Shown here piece after piece: positions 51,765 to 61,359 of a stretch of 64,000 nt of DNA. The stretch spans positions 1 through 64,000 of the forward strand of contig NZ_MUNU01000003.1 of NCBI RefSeq assembly GCF_002001085.1, written 5' to 3'. Both the position numbers and the translations under genes were made by a program. This DNA is from Rhodanobacter sp. B05 (GTDB taxonomy: Bacteria > Pseudomonadota > Gammaproteobacteria > Xanthomonadales > Rhodanobacteraceae). The notes beneath the pieces were generated by a model, which saw only the letters and a program-made list of their open reading frames with translations, was not told the DNA's origin and ran no database searches. Each line of letters opens with the position of its first letter. Position 1 is the stretch's first letter.

Positions 51765-52598
51765 TCAGCGGCTGCCATCGACGCGTGACTGCAGTGCCAT
51801 TGCCGCTGCCGGGTTGCGATGCTTGGCGGCGCTGATGAAGAACACGAACACGTCGCGCAGCCGGCTTGCCGGTTGCAGTGCGGCCGCATGCGGCAGCTCG
51901 CCGATATCGTTGCCCGCGGCCCAGCCGCGTGCGTGCTGGGCCCAGTGATCCAGTGCCTCCGGCGCATAGCCGCTGGCAATCCCGTCGGCGCTGCGCATCA
52001 GCCGCGCATAGGTGAAATCACCGGTGAGGTCGGCCAGCGACGGATAGTCGGGCGAATCGGTGAACACGGTGGGCACGCGGTGCGCGCGGGCCAGGTCCAC
52101 ATAGTGTTCGTCGAGGAAGCTGGGATGGCGTACTTCCAGCACATGTCGCAACGGGCGACCGTTCAACTCGCGCGGCAGACCGTCGAGGAAGGCACCCAGG
52201 TCGTCGGCGTCGAATGGCCGCGACGGCGGCAGTTGCCACAGGATCGGACCCAGCCGGTCGCCCATCTCGGCCAGCCCGCCGTGCACGAAGCCGCTGACGC
52301 CGTTGCCGGTATCGGCCAGCCGTTTGCCTTCGGTGATATAACGGGGTGCCTTCAGCGAGAACACGAAACCACTGGGCGTCTCCGCCGCCCACTTTGCGTA
52401 GGTGGCGGGTTTCTGCGCACCGTAGAACGTGCCGTTGATCTCGATCGTGCGCAGTTGCCGGCTGGCGTATTCCAGTTCGCGCCGCTGCACCAGCTTTTCG
52501 GGATAGAAGTTGTTGCGCCATGGCGCGTAGGTCCAGCCGCCGATGCCAACGCGGATTCGCGGGCCATCACTGGGAGCGGCGGCAAACAGGTCGTTCAT
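51765..52598 (-). CDS. DUF72 family TIM-barrel protein
   Basis: The 277-aa protein begins MNDLFAAAPSDGPRIRVGIG and contains GGWTYAPWRNNFYPEKL, FYGAQKPATYAKWAAETPSG and RHVLEVRHPSF, all conserved in DUF72. The fold resembles UPF0759/YecE. Its function is unknown. It starts four bases inside the end of the PAP2 gene (ATGA, 52595-52598), so the two are co-translated. Confidence 0.88.
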   Translation of the reverse strand: MNDLFAAAPSDGPRIRVGIGGWTYAPWRNNFYPEKLVQRRELEYASRQLRTIEINGTFYGAQKPATYAKWAAETPSGFVFSLKAPRYITEGKRLADTGNGVSGFVHGGLAEMGDRLGPILWQLPPSRPFDADDLGAFLDGLPRELNGRPLRHVLEVRHPSFLDEHYVDLARAHRVPTVFTDSPDYPSLADLTGDFTYARLMRSADGIASGYAPEALDHWAQHARGWAAGNDIGELPHAAALQPASRLRDVFVFFISAAKHRNPAAAMALQSRVDGSR

Positions 52599-53386
52599 GG
52601 CGATAGCCTCGTCGTCGGGTCGCGCAGGATTTCAGCAGCCCCGATGCACAGCACCAGCCACGCCGCGCCGGCGGTGTATCCGGCCAGCACGTCGCTGAAA
52701 TAGTGCACCTGCAGCAGGATCCGGCTGATGCCGACCACGCCGATCAGCAGCACCGCGGCGGCGATGATGGTGCGATGGAAGCGTGGCGACAGGCGCAGCA
52801 GCACATAGGCGAGCATGCCGTAGAACACCACCGAGCCGAACGCATGCCCACTGGGGAAACTCCAGCCCGGCTCGATGATGAAGCCGTGATCGTGCAGTGG
52901 GCGCGTCCGCTGGAACAGCATCTTGAGGCCGCCATTGACCGGCAGGATGCCGAGCAGGGCCACCGCCCAGGCCAGCGCCAGCTGCCAGTGCCGGCGCAGC
53001 AGCAGCATCAGCAGCATCAGGGACGCGACCGCGGTCACCCACAGCTTGTCGCCCAGATCGGTGATCACCGCGATCACGCGCAGCACCGGCAGTGGCAATT
53101 GATCGCGCAGGCCTTCGGCCAGGCTGGCATCAAAGCCCGCCAGGGCGCTTGGCTGCCGACCGAATATCGCCAGGGCGATCGCGGCGAAGAACAAGGCCAG
53201 CGCCAGCAGCAGCAACACGCCGACCTGCCAGCGAAGCACTGTCGACGCGTGCCCGAGCCGGACCGCGCGGCGTTGCCAGCGTGCATTGTGTTGCCAGGCG
53301 AGGTCGCCACCCAGCAGCGCCAGCATCAGCAGCAATGCCCACAGCAGCAGGGCGTGGGCAGCGATCCATTCCACCATGGGGTTCAT
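52595..53386 (-). CDS. PAP2-family membrane phosphatase
   Basis: ATG at 53384-53386, after GGGAGCCCGG, gives 263 aa. There are six membrane segments and the three phosphatase motifs: KMLFQRTRPLHDHG, PSGHAFGSVVFYG and SRILLQVHYFSDVLAG. It dephosphorylates a lipid phosphate such as undecaprenyl pyrophosphate at the periplasmic face. An in-frame ATG at 53423-53425 would give 13 more residues but lacks a ribosome site. Confidence 0.9.
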   Translation of the reverse strand: MNPMVEWIAAHALLLWALLLMLALLGGDLAWQHNARWQRRAVRLGHASTVLRWQVGVLLLLALALFFAAIALAIFGRQPSALAGFDASLAEGLRDQLPLPVLRVIAVITDLGDKLWVTAVASLMLLMLLLRRHWQLALAWAVALLGILPVNGGLKMLFQRTRPLHDHGFIIEPGWSFPSGHAFGSVVFYGMLAYVLLRLSPRFHRTIIAAAVLLIGVVGISRILLQVHYFSDVLAGYTAGAAWLVLCIGAAEILRDPTTRLSP

Positions 53387-53536
53387 CCGGGCTCCCGCTC
53401 TCGCAGCGTCGTTGAGGTCAAGCATGATCGATGCAGGCGGGCGTCGCGTCGAGCGCTCCGCGTGCATGACTTCCAGCGCTGGCCTTGCCGGTGGTTTGCC
53501 GCGATAGTTGGGGGATTGTCGTCAAGGGGAGTTCCG

Positions 53537-55237
53537 ATGCATCAGCGAATCCTTTCCGTGCGCCCGCTTTCCGTGCGGCTGGCAGGCTGCTGTGCGCTGC
53601 TGATGGTTGCCACCGCCACGTTGGCGCAGGCACCGGCGCCGCGGCGCCTGCCGCCGCCGGTGTCGACCGGCGACCTCGTGCGGCCGCTGATGCCGGCGCA
53701 ATTGCAGGATTTCGATGCCTACATGGCCGATACCCTGAGTACGTTCAAGGTGCCCGGCATCGCGGTGGCCATCGTCAAGGACGGCAAGGTGGTGATGGAG
53801 CAGGGCTTCGGCGTACGCGAACTGGGCAAGCCGGATCGGGTCGACGCGCATACCCTGTTCGCGATCGCCTCCAACACCAAGGCGTTCACCGCGGCAGCGC
53901 TGCAGCAGCTGGCCGAGGCGGGCAAGCTGAAGATGGACGACCGGGTGATCGATCACCTGCCGTGGTTCCGCATGTCCGATCCCTACGTGACGCACGAGAT
54001 GCGCATCCGCGACCTGCTGGCGCACCGCAGCGGGCTGAGCCTGGGCGCGGGCGACCTGCTGTACTGGCCGCCGACCTCGTACACCACGAAGGAGGTGGTC
54101 GAGCGGCTGGCGAAAGTGCCGCTGAAGAACGGCTTCCGCAGCCACTACGCCTACGACAACATCCTGTTCGCGGTGGCCACCCTGGTCATCGAGCAGGCGT
54201 CCGGCCAGCGCTATGCCGATTACGTGCGCGAGCACCTGTTCAAGCCGGTCGGCATGGACGAGTCGCTGATCGACATGACCTACCTCAAACCCGGCATGGA
54301 CGTGGCCACCGGCCATGCGCCTTACGATTTCAAGGACGTCGAGCCGGTGCCGCCGATGGCCTGGCTCAACGATCCGGGTGCTGGCGGGATCTATGCCAGC
54401 GTGCACGACCTGGCGAAGTGGATGAACGTGCAACTGGCTGGCGGCGCGTTGCCCACGAAAGATGCCGACGGCAAACCGCAGCGTGTGTTCTCCGCAAAGA
54501 GCCACCACGAGATGTGGTCGATGCTGACGCCGATCCCGATCAAGCCGGCGTCGATTCCGGAACTGGCTCAGCTGACCCCGGATTTTTACGGCTACGGCGA
54601 GGGCTGGTTCCTGAGCGACTACATGGGCCAGAAACTGGCCTGGCATACCGGCGGCTGGCCGGGTTTCGTGTCGCGCGTGACGATGGTGCCGAAACTGCAC
54701 CTGGGCGTGGTGGTGCTGACCAACCAGCAATCCGGTGCGGCGTTCAATGCCGTCACTTACCGCGTGCTGGATGCGTATCTGAACCCGTCGCACAAGACCG
54801 ATTGGGTCGCGGTCTACCAGAAGGCGGTGCAACAGGCCGAAGCCAAGGCGGACGACAGCGTGGCGAAGCATGAACAGGCACGCGATCCACGCAGCAAGCC
54901 CTCGCTGCCGCTGGCCGACTATGCCGGCACCTATCGCGACCCGTGGTACGGCGATGTCGTGATCACCAGCGAGCACGGCAAGTTGCGCCTGCGTTTCAGC
55001 AAGACGAAGCAGTTGATCGGCACGCTGACGCCGTGGCAGCACGACAGCTTCACCGTGCGCTGGGACGACCGCTCGCTGGATGCCGATGCCTTCGTCGATT
55101 TCGCGCTGGACATGGACGGCCATATCCGCGAGATGCGCATGCAGCCGATCTCGCCGCTGACCGATTTCAGTTTCGATTTCCAGGACCTGCGGCTGGTGCC
55201 GGTGGCGAATGAGCATCCACCCGTGTCGAAGCATTGA
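53537..55237 (+). CDS. Exported class C beta-lactamase-related serine hydrolase
   Basis: ATG 53537 after AAGGGGAG gives 566 aa. A signal peptide (cleaved near TLAQ/APAP, about residue 31) leads to a beta-lactamase-fold domain: SNTK (Ser112, Lys115), YDN (Tyr206) and HTGG (His370). The C-terminal 140 residues, with DYAGTYRDPWYGDVVI, form a DUF3471-like beta domain. The protein could be a D-amino-acid esterase or peptidase; true beta-lactamase activity is unlikely. The next exported esterase gene starts 44 bp later. Confidence 0.88.
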   Translation: MHQRILSVRPLSVRLAGCCALLMVATATLAQAPAPRRLPPPVSTGDLVRPLMPAQLQDFDAYMADTLSTFKVPGIAVAIVKDGKVVMEQGFGVRELGKPDRVDAHTLFAIASNTKAFTAAALQQLAEAGKLKMDDRVIDHLPWFRMSDPYVTHEMRIRDLLAHRSGLSLGAGDLLYWPPTSYTTKEVVERLAKVPLKNGFRSHYAYDNILFAVATLVIEQASGQRYADYVREHLFKPVGMDESLIDMTYLKPGMDVATGHAPYDFKDVEPVPPMAWLNDPGAGGIYASVHDLAKWMNVQLAGGALPTKDADGKPQRVFSAKSHHEMWSMLTPIPIKPASIPELAQLTPDFYGYGEGWFLSDYMGQKLAWHTGGWPGFVSRVTMVPKLHLGVVVLTNQQSGAAFNAVTYRVLDAYLNPSHKTDWVAVYQKAVQQAEAKADDSVAKHEQARDPRSKPSLPLADYAGTYRDPWYGDVVITSEHGKLRLRFSKTKQLIGTLTPWQHDSFTVRWDDRSLDADAFVDFALDMDGHIREMRMQPISPLTDFSFDFQDLRLVPVANEHPPVSKH

Positions 55238-55281
55238 GAACTTGCCGCAACGTCTGTTGCACCACGTCCAAGGGGAAAATC

Positions 55282-56931
55282 ATGGGTTACCGTCGTCATC
55301 TGACAGCGATCCTGCTGTCATTCGGCCTGTTGGCAGGTGTTGCCCAGGCACGCGTCCAGAACGCCACCGAACACGGCTTCTTCCACGTCCGGCTCGGTGC
55401 CGCCAGCGCGCAGCCGACCTCGGGCCGCCTGCTGCTCTTCGCTATCGATGCGAAAACCGCGGAAGCGGCGGCCATGGCCGAATCGAAGGGCAAGAGCAGT
55501 GTGGTCGAAGAGGTCGATGCCAACCCGTTCCGGGCTACCGAGACCAGCGTCGCCGCTCGCGAGATAAGTCGCTGGATGCCAGGGCAGGAAGTGGATATCG
55601 ATACCGACCGCCTGGCATTTCCGACGGCCTGGTCAAGCTTGCCGCCGGGCGATTACTACGTGCAAGCGGTGCTGGATGTCGATCACGACTACAACTACGG
55701 CGGCCGCGGTGCGGGCGACCTGATCAGCGCGGTGGTGAAGATGCATCTGCCGGCGTCGTCGATTCCCACGTTGAGCCTGGAGCGGGTGCTGCCTGCACAC
55801 GATCCCTGGGCCCTGAGTGAGCGGACGCCGGAGGCACAGCGCAAGGCCCTGCCGGCGGTGCGCCAGCACGCCCGGCTGATCGATTTCGACAGCCCGTCGC
55901 TCGGCGCATTCTGGGGGCGCACGATCCACATGCGTGGTCGCGTGCTGTTGCCGCCGGATTACCACGCGGATTCGAAGAAGACCTGGCCGGTGGTGTATTA
56001 CACCCAGGGTTTTGGCGGCAACAACGATCGTGTGATCGGCACCATGAGCAACGTCTACACGGCGATGGCGCAGGGTGAAATGCCGCCGATGATATGGGTG
56101 TTCCTCGATGAGTCCGGCCCGACCGGTACACACGAGTTCGCCGACTCGGTGAACAACGGACCATGGGGGCACGCGCTGACCACCGAGCTGATCCCGCATC
56201 TCGAAGCCAGCTACCGGATGGACGCCCGGTCGAGCGGGCGCTTCCTGCAGGGGCACTCCTCCGGTGGCTGGGCCACGCTGTGGCTGCAGACGCGTTATCC
56301 GAAGATTTTCGGCGGCACCTGGTCGACCTCGCCCGATCCCGGTGACTTCCATGATTTCACCGGCATCGATCTGTACGCGCCGCATGCCAATGTCTACCAC
56401 CGGCCGGACGGCTCGGCCTATCCGCTGGTGCGGGATCACGCCAAGGTGCTCGGCACGTTCGAACAGTTTGCGAAGCTTGAACGGGTGCTGGGCAGCTACG
56501 GCGGCCAGCTGGCTTCATTCGAATGGGTGTTCTCGCCGCGTGGCGAGGATGGCCGGCCCGAGCCGATGTTTGATCGCGACACCGGCGATGTCGACCCGGC
56601 GGTGGTGACGTACTGGCGTGATCACTACGACATCGCCTGGCGCCTGCAGCATGAGTGGCCGGAATTGAAGGCCGACCTGGACGGCAAGATCCATCTCTAC
56701 GTGGGTACCGCCGACACGTTCTACCTTGATGGCGCCGCGCACAAGCTGAAGGCAGTGCTCGACGGTCTCGGCGCGAGGTCTGACATCCGCTTCCTGCCGG
56801 ACCGCACCCACTCCGACCTTTACCGGATCGGCAAGGACCGGCATGGCCTGCTCAAGCAGATCAGCTGGCAGATGTATGCGGTGGCGCGTCCGGGTTCGAC
56901 CTTGCGCGCGCCTGCGGCGGCTGCGCCTTGA
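55282..56931 (+). CDS. Exported esterase of the enterochelin-esterase/Esterase D type
   Basis: ATG 55282, after AAGGGGAAAATC, gives 549 aa with a signal peptide (about 1-23, AQA/RVQ). The middle contains RGRVLLPPDYHADSKKTWPV, the nucleophile elbow GHSSGGW (Ser), and the His of RTHSDLYR. The N-terminal 200 residues form a separate all-beta domain of the alpha-2-macroglobulin-like or Ig type, unassigned. It follows the serine hydrolase closely and may be in one operon. Confidence 0.8.
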   Translation: MGYRRHLTAILLSFGLLAGVAQARVQNATEHGFFHVRLGAASAQPTSGRLLLFAIDAKTAEAAAMAESKGKSSVVEEVDANPFRATETSVAAREISRWMPGQEVDIDTDRLAFPTAWSSLPPGDYYVQAVLDVDHDYNYGGRGAGDLISAVVKMHLPASSIPTLSLERVLPAHDPWALSERTPEAQRKALPAVRQHARLIDFDSPSLGAFWGRTIHMRGRVLLPPDYHADSKKTWPVVYYTQGFGGNNDRVIGTMSNVYTAMAQGEMPPMIWVFLDESGPTGTHEFADSVNNGPWGHALTTELIPHLEASYRMDARSSGRFLQGHSSGGWATLWLQTRYPKIFGGTWSTSPDPGDFHDFTGIDLYAPHANVYHRPDGSAYPLVRDHAKVLGTFEQFAKLERVLGSYGGQLASFEWVFSPRGEDGRPEPMFDRDTGDVDPAVVTYWRDHYDIAWRLQHEWPELKADLDGKIHLYVGTADTFYLDGAAHKLKAVLDGLGARSDIRFLPDRTHSDLYRIGKDRHGLLKQISWQMYAVARPGSTLRAPAAAAP

Positions 56932-57100
56932 GTCGGTCGCGCGGCGGTTTCGCAAGTTCCTTCGGAACGGCCGTCTGCCGGATGAACGCGACCGATCGGC
57001 AGTCTCTTGCGAACATGATTTTGCGGCATAGTTGCGCGGCAGGCATCCGTCGTCACCGATGCCTGGGTGCATCACGAATTCGTCCTGGAGGGAGTCCGCA

Positions 57101-57586
57101 ATGAAATCATCGATCTTGGCTGCAGTGGCACTGGCTGGCCTGTTCCTGGGTTCGGCCGCTTATGCGCAACAGGCATCCGCACCTGCCGGTTCGACCGGCC
57201 AGTGCAAGGATGGCAGTTACACCAGCACGGCGAGCAAGCGGGGTGCCTGCCGCGGGCACAAGGGAGTGAAGGAGTGGTACGCCGCCGCCAGCGCGCCGGC
57301 GGCCGCCGCGGCGCCGGCAGCTGCCGCGGCACCCATGGCAGCTGCGCCCGCTGCTGCGGCCGCGCCTGCGGCGAATACCGCCATGAAGTCGCACCACATG
57401 ATGCCGGCCCCGGCCGCCAACGCCGCAGCCGGCGGCGGACCGGGCATGGTCTGGGTCAATGGCAAGGTCTATCACTGCTCCACCGACAAGTGGTACGGCA
57501 AGACGAAACATGGCGAGTACATGAGCGAGGCGGACGCCAAGGCGAAGGGCGCGCACCCGGAGCATGGCAAGGTCTGCACTCCGTAA
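57101..57586 (+). CDS. Exported DUF3761 protein with an Ala-rich linker
   Basis: ATG 57101 after GGAGGGAGTCCGC gives 161 aa. A signal peptide (AYA/QQA, about 1-23) is followed by the DUF3761 block GQCKDGSYTSTASKRGACRG with HKGVKEWYAA. Residues 64-98 are an Ala/Pro linker. The C-terminal VWVNGKVYHCSTDKWYGKTK and a second Cys (GKVCTP) form another small conserved unit. The function is unknown. A strong terminator follows. Confidence 0.85.
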   Translation: MKSSILAAVALAGLFLGSAAYAQQASAPAGSTGQCKDGSYTSTASKRGACRGHKGVKEWYAAASAPAAAAAPAAAAAPMAAAPAAAAAPAANTAMKSHHMMPAPAANAAAGGGPGMVWVNGKVYHCSTDKWYGKTKHGEYMSEADAKAKGAHPEHGKVCTP

Positions 57587-57611
57587 CCCATCGCGCTGTA
57601 TGTGATGACCA

Positions 57612-57641
57612 CGAGGCCGGCGCAAGCCGGCCTCGCTTTTT
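57612..57641 (+). terminator. Rho-independent terminator after the DUF3761 gene
   Basis: CGAGGCCGGCGCAAGCCGGC then CTCGCTTTTT: a 10-bp stem, a short loop and five T residues, ending next to the stop of the convergent VOC gene. Confidence 0.9.
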
Positions 57642-58064
57642 CTAGTCGATGTACCAGGGGTCGTAACTGCCGAAATACCACAGATGGCCTTCCGGATCGC
57701 GGCAGCTGTAGCCGGCGCCGCCGTAGTCCTTTTCCGAATATTCGTTGACGATCACCGCGCCGGTAGCGCAGGCCTGGTCGTAATGCGCCTTGCAGTCCGA
57801 CACGATCACGCAGGCACATTGCGTTTCGCGGCCGCCGATCTCGTCGGGCTGGGCGATATGCCTGCCGAAGTCGTCATGGCGTACGCCACCCAGCATGATC
57901 ATGCCGTTGCCGTAGACCAGCTGCGCGTGCTCGACTTCGCCGCGATCGTTTTCGTGGACGGCGTTCCTGGTGAAGCCGAATGCCTTGCACAACCACTCGA
58001 TCGCCGCGTGCGCGTCGCGATAGCGCAGGCAGGGGATGATCGTGCTGCCAGCAGTCTTCGACAT
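57642..58064 (-). CDS. VOC-family glyoxalase-like protein (140 aa)
   Basis: The protein begins MSKTAGSTIIPCLRYRDAHA and contains IEWLCKAFGFTRNAVHENDR, LVYGNGMIMLGGVRH and CRDPEGHLWYFGSYDPW, the YaeR/PhnB-like VOC pattern. Start ATG 58062-58064, no strong ribosome site. It lies between a terminator and an AraC remnant; adjacency to an AraC fragment is common for this family, which suggests the broken regulator once controlled it. Confidence 0.85.
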   Translation of the reverse strand: MSKTAGSTIIPCLRYRDAHAAIEWLCKAFGFTRNAVHENDRGEVEHAQLVYGNGMIMLGGVRHDDFGRHIAQPDEIGGRETQCACVIVSDCKAHYDQACATGAVIVNEYSEKDYGGAGYSCRDPEGHLWYFGSYDPWYID

Positions 58065-58136
58065 GGCGGTCTCCTTGAGTGAGTAGGGCGCCAGATTAGC
58101 CCTGCAGCGCGGCGTGGTCTTTTAGATTTCCGTCGA

Positions 58137-58278
58137 TCAATCCAGCGGCAGATGATTCGGATACGGCCCGCGCACGGCCATGAATGCCATCGGCGTAACG
58201 CCGGCGAACTCGCGGAACTCATGGGTCAGATGGGCCTGGTCGCAGTAGCCGCAGTCGGGGTGGAGGGTTGCAGTCCAG
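58137..58278 (-). pseudogene. AraC-type regulator, C-terminal remnant
   Basis: On the minus strand the frame from about 58278 to TGA 58137-58139 reads ...HPDCGYCDQAHLTHEFREFA then GVTPMAFMAVRGPYPNHLPL. This is the second helix-turn-helix and tail of an AraC DNA-binding domain. The upstream part is lost and the frame runs straight into the end of the mechanosensitive-channel gene. It cannot be functional alone. Confidence 0.7.
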
Positions 58279-58287
58279 CGCGGCGGT

Positions 58288-60687
58288 TCAGCCGGTGCGT
58301 TCGTCGTGCTCGGCCAGTGGCGGCAGGGTGCGGACCAACTGCGCGCGGATCAGCGGCAGGCGCGCTGCGCGCAGACGCTCCAGGATCTCGAACAGCAGAT
58401 CGCTCTTCACGCCGCTGGCGTCCCGTGGACTGTTGACGTAGGCCACGCAGTTGAACGTCATCGCGCCGTCGTCGAGGTTCGCCAGTTGCACGTAGGGAGC
58501 GGGCGCGGCCAGGGTGCCGGGATGTGCGTTCAGCACGTCCAGCACCAGGGTGTGCACCTTGCCGGCATCGGTGTCCAGCGGCATCGGCAGCTTGACCTGC
58601 ACGCGCCCGAGCGCATTGGCCTGGGTCACGTTGCGAACGTTCTCGGTGATCAGCTGCGAGTTCGGCACGATCACGGTGGAACGATCCCACAGCTGGATTT
58701 CGGTGGCGCGCACGTTGATCCGGCGGATGTCGCCCTCGACCGTGCCCAGGCTGACCCAGTCGCCCACCTTCACCGGCCGCTCGACCAAGAGGATCAGCCC
58801 GGAGATGAAGTTCTGCACGATCGCCTGCAGGCCGAAACCGATGCCGACCGACAGCGCGCTGACGATCCAGGTGATGCTGGTCAGGTTCACGTGCAGCGCG
58901 GCCAGCGTGAGCACCAGCACCAGCAGGCCGCCGAGGTAACCGAGCAGGGTGACGATGGAATCCTGCATGCCGGCTTCCATCGTGGACTTCGGCAGCAGTT
59001 GTTCGCGCAGCCAGCGCTTGAGCATGCGCAGCAGCAGGATGCCGATCACCATCACGGCCGCTGCGGTGAAGATGCTGCCGGGGTCGATCGGGAGGTCGCC
59101 CAGTTTCAGGCTGCTGAACGTGCGACTGGCGCTGGCCAGCAAATCGCCCGGGCCCGCACCGAACGGTGTGAGTACCGTGGCCAGTGCCAGCAGGGTCAGC
59201 AGGATCCGGGTCAGGCCGGCGAACAGGGTTGCGGCCTGATCCAGCGTGTGCGGCGCCAATTGGAAGGTGGCCTGCAGCCGCCGTCCGCCACGCCCGTGCG
59301 AGGAAAGCAGGGTATGGATCAAATCGTTCAGCAGGTGGAACAGCAGGTAGGCGCTGGCCACGATCACGCCGATCCACAGCATCTGCACCGCCACGAAAAA
59401 TGCCAGGGCGATATAACCCAGCGCCACGCCCAGCCAGCTGGCCAGCACGCCGAGTACCGCCGCGGCTCCGAGCAGGCCGACCCACAGCGGACGATGTTCC
59501 ACCTCGCCGTCGGCAGCCCGTTGCCGCCGCGCGCCGCGCAGGCGAAGCCACGCCACGCCGATCAGGCCGCTGACCACGAGTGCCATCAGGCCGCGCGTGG
59601 CCACCGTCGCCGGCAGGCTGGAGCCGATCGTGCGGCTGATCCGCTCGATCAGGCCGAACAGCAGGGCGGCGGCGCCGAGCAGCCAGGGAATCCGGCGCAG
59701 CCGCTGGGCGGCCAGATCGGATAGTGGCGGCAGGCGCCAGGAAGGCCGGCGCACCGACAGCAGCGCCCGGCCAAGGCCGGTGACAAAGGCGGCAAAGCAC
59801 ACCAGACGCACGGCGGAACTGGCCAGTGTGTCGAGGTCGGTATCAAGAATGTCGTTCCAGTTCAGCCCCAGATAGACCAGCTGCGCGGCGAGGCCGGTGG
59901 TGAACACCGCGGTCAAGGCCACCGCGGTGGCCATCGCGCTGCGGCGCAGATGGCCGTCCGGAACGCGCCGGGTCGCCAGTTGCAGCAGCAGCCGTTCCAG
60001 CAGCCAGCGGCCCACGCCGAGCAGGAGCGCCGCGCCGATCAAGCAGAGCAGCAATGGTCGCCGGTTTGGCGACTGCCACGCCTCGCTGCCGGCAGCGGCA
60101 GCGCGCGCGCCGAGCCGCTTGAGCCGAGCCAGGTCGTCGGGGAAGGTGCGCGCCGGATCAGCCCAGAAAGCGGCACTGAATGGCGTGGCCGTGCGCGAGG
60201 CCAGTCGCGCCTGGAACTCGTCGTTGCGCAGGCCGGTGAGCTGTGCCGCCAGTTGCAGCGCGTTCTGGTTGAGCAGTTGTGCCTGCTTGATCTGTGCGTC
60301 GAGGTTCGCCTGCGCCTTGTCGAGTTGCCGGCGCTGGCTGGCAACCTCGGCGGCTTCCGGCGGTGCCCCCTTGGCCGGCGGCGGACCCAGCACCGCGAGT
60401 TGCGCCTGCAACGCGGCCATCTGCGGTGTGAGGCTGCCGGCCAGCTGGCGCGCCTGGTCCTGCACGCCGAGGGCGGTATTGCGCAAATCGGCGAGCGGCA
60501 CAGTCGCCTGCTTGTCCTTCAGCGCGGCCTTGACCGAATCGAGGCGGCCGCCCAATTGGTCCAGTGCCTGCGCCGGGGTCGCGGCGGACGCGGCGGGTGC
60601 CGGGAGGGGACTGCTGTTCTGGGCATGCGCGGCGAAGTTGCCGAGGCAGAGCAGCACGAGCAGGAGAGAGCGGCACAGGGTAGGCAT
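58288..60687 (-). CDS. Large mechanosensitive channel (MscS family with DUF3772 domain)
   Basis: ATG at 60685-60687 gives 799 aa with a signal peptide (NFAAHA/QNS, about 22). The periplasmic domain 25-180 is helical (DUF3772-like), followed by about ten membrane segments. The MscS core is GIGFGLQAIVQNFISGLILL, VERPVKVGDWV and GTVEGDIRRINVRATEI. The tail has PYVQLANLDDGAMTFNCVAY. It releases solutes on osmotic downshock. The longer frame upstream of the ATG has no support. Confidence 0.9.
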   Translation of the reverse strand: MPTLCRSLLLVLLCLGNFAAHAQNSSPLPAPAASAATPAQALDQLGGRLDSVKAALKDKQATVPLADLRNTALGVQDQARQLAGSLTPQMAALQAQLAVLGPPPAKGAPPEAAEVASQRRQLDKAQANLDAQIKQAQLLNQNALQLAAQLTGLRNDEFQARLASRTATPFSAAFWADPARTFPDDLARLKRLGARAAAAGSEAWQSPNRRPLLLCLIGAALLLGVGRWLLERLLLQLATRRVPDGHLRRSAMATAVALTAVFTTGLAAQLVYLGLNWNDILDTDLDTLASSAVRLVCFAAFVTGLGRALLSVRRPSWRLPPLSDLAAQRLRRIPWLLGAAALLFGLIERISRTIGSSLPATVATRGLMALVVSGLIGVAWLRLRGARRQRAADGEVEHRPLWVGLLGAAAVLGVLASWLGVALGYIALAFFVAVQMLWIGVIVASAYLLFHLLNDLIHTLLSSHGRGGRRLQATFQLAPHTLDQAATLFAGLTRILLTLLALATVLTPFGAGPGDLLASASRTFSSLKLGDLPIDPGSIFTAAAVMVIGILLLRMLKRWLREQLLPKSTMEAGMQDSIVTLLGYLGGLLVLVLTLAALHVNLTSITWIVSALSVGIGFGLQAIVQNFISGLILLVERPVKVGDWVSLGTVEGDIRRINVRATEIQLWDRSTVIVPNSQLITENVRNVTQANALGRVQVKLPMPLDTDAGKVHTLVLDVLNAHPGTLAAPAPYVQLANLDDGAMTFNCVAYVNSPRDASGVKSDLLFEILERLRAARLPLIRAQLVRTLPPLAEHDERTG

Positions 60688-60777
60688 CCGGCCATGATCG
60701 AAGCGATTCGACAGGCGGTCAATCGCGTTGGGCGTTGTCGCCTTGCCCGGCATGGGGACCGTTCAGATTGGTCCGCC

Positions 60778-61269
60778 TCAGCCCTGCTGCCGAGTCGACG
60801 CCAGCAGCGCTTCGCGCCGCGCCAGGCTGGTGGCGGGCCAGTACGCGTCGCGATCGTAATACTCCGCCACCGCGGGGATATCCGGCGACAGCACGATCCA
60901 CGGCTGCCTGGTGGAGGTGAAGATATGGATGTCCGGCGGCAAGCGATACGGTTCCCGCAGCGTACCCACGCGGACGAATGCCACCGCCTTGCCGGCGCCG
61001 GCGTAGTGGCTCCACAGTGCCACGTGGCAGCGTGGGCAGCGCACGATCAGCTGTCCCTCGCCGCTGTTCGAAGGCGTCTCGACGAGTACCGGTTCGCCTT
61101 GCAGCAGTTCCAGCCGAGCGCTTTCGATCATCGCGTTCAGTGCGAAGGCGGCGCCGGACTCGCGCTGGCACCAGGTGCAGTGGCAGCAGTGCACGAACAG
61201 CGGCGCGTCGGTCATCCGGTAACGGATTTCGCCGCAGGTGCAGGTGCCTTCGAAACTCGGCTCGGACAT
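60778..61269 (-). CDS. GFA/CENP-V-like zinc-binding protein
   Basis: ATG at 61267-61269 gives 163 aa. The zinc pattern is TCTCGEIRYRM, VHCCHCTWCQRESGAA and CPRCHVALWSHY, characteristic of glutathione-dependent formaldehyde-activating enzyme and CENP-V-like proteins. The role in this branch is unknown. It faces the ABC exporter across 90 bp, so regulation may be shared. Confidence 0.88.
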   Translation of the reverse strand: MSEPSFEGTCTCGEIRYRMTDAPLFVHCCHCTWCQRESGAAFALNAMIESARLELLQGEPVLVETPSNSGEGQLIVRCPRCHVALWSHYAGAGKAVAFVRVGTLREPYRLPPDIHIFTSTRQPWIVLSPDIPAVAEYYDRDAYWPATSLARREALLASTRQQG

Positions 61270-61359
61270 GCTGGAATCCAGACGGACGCGACGCCACATC
61301 GTCACACCGGCCGCATCGCGTATCAAGCACAATGCGGCATCCATCAAGCTGGCCCGCCC

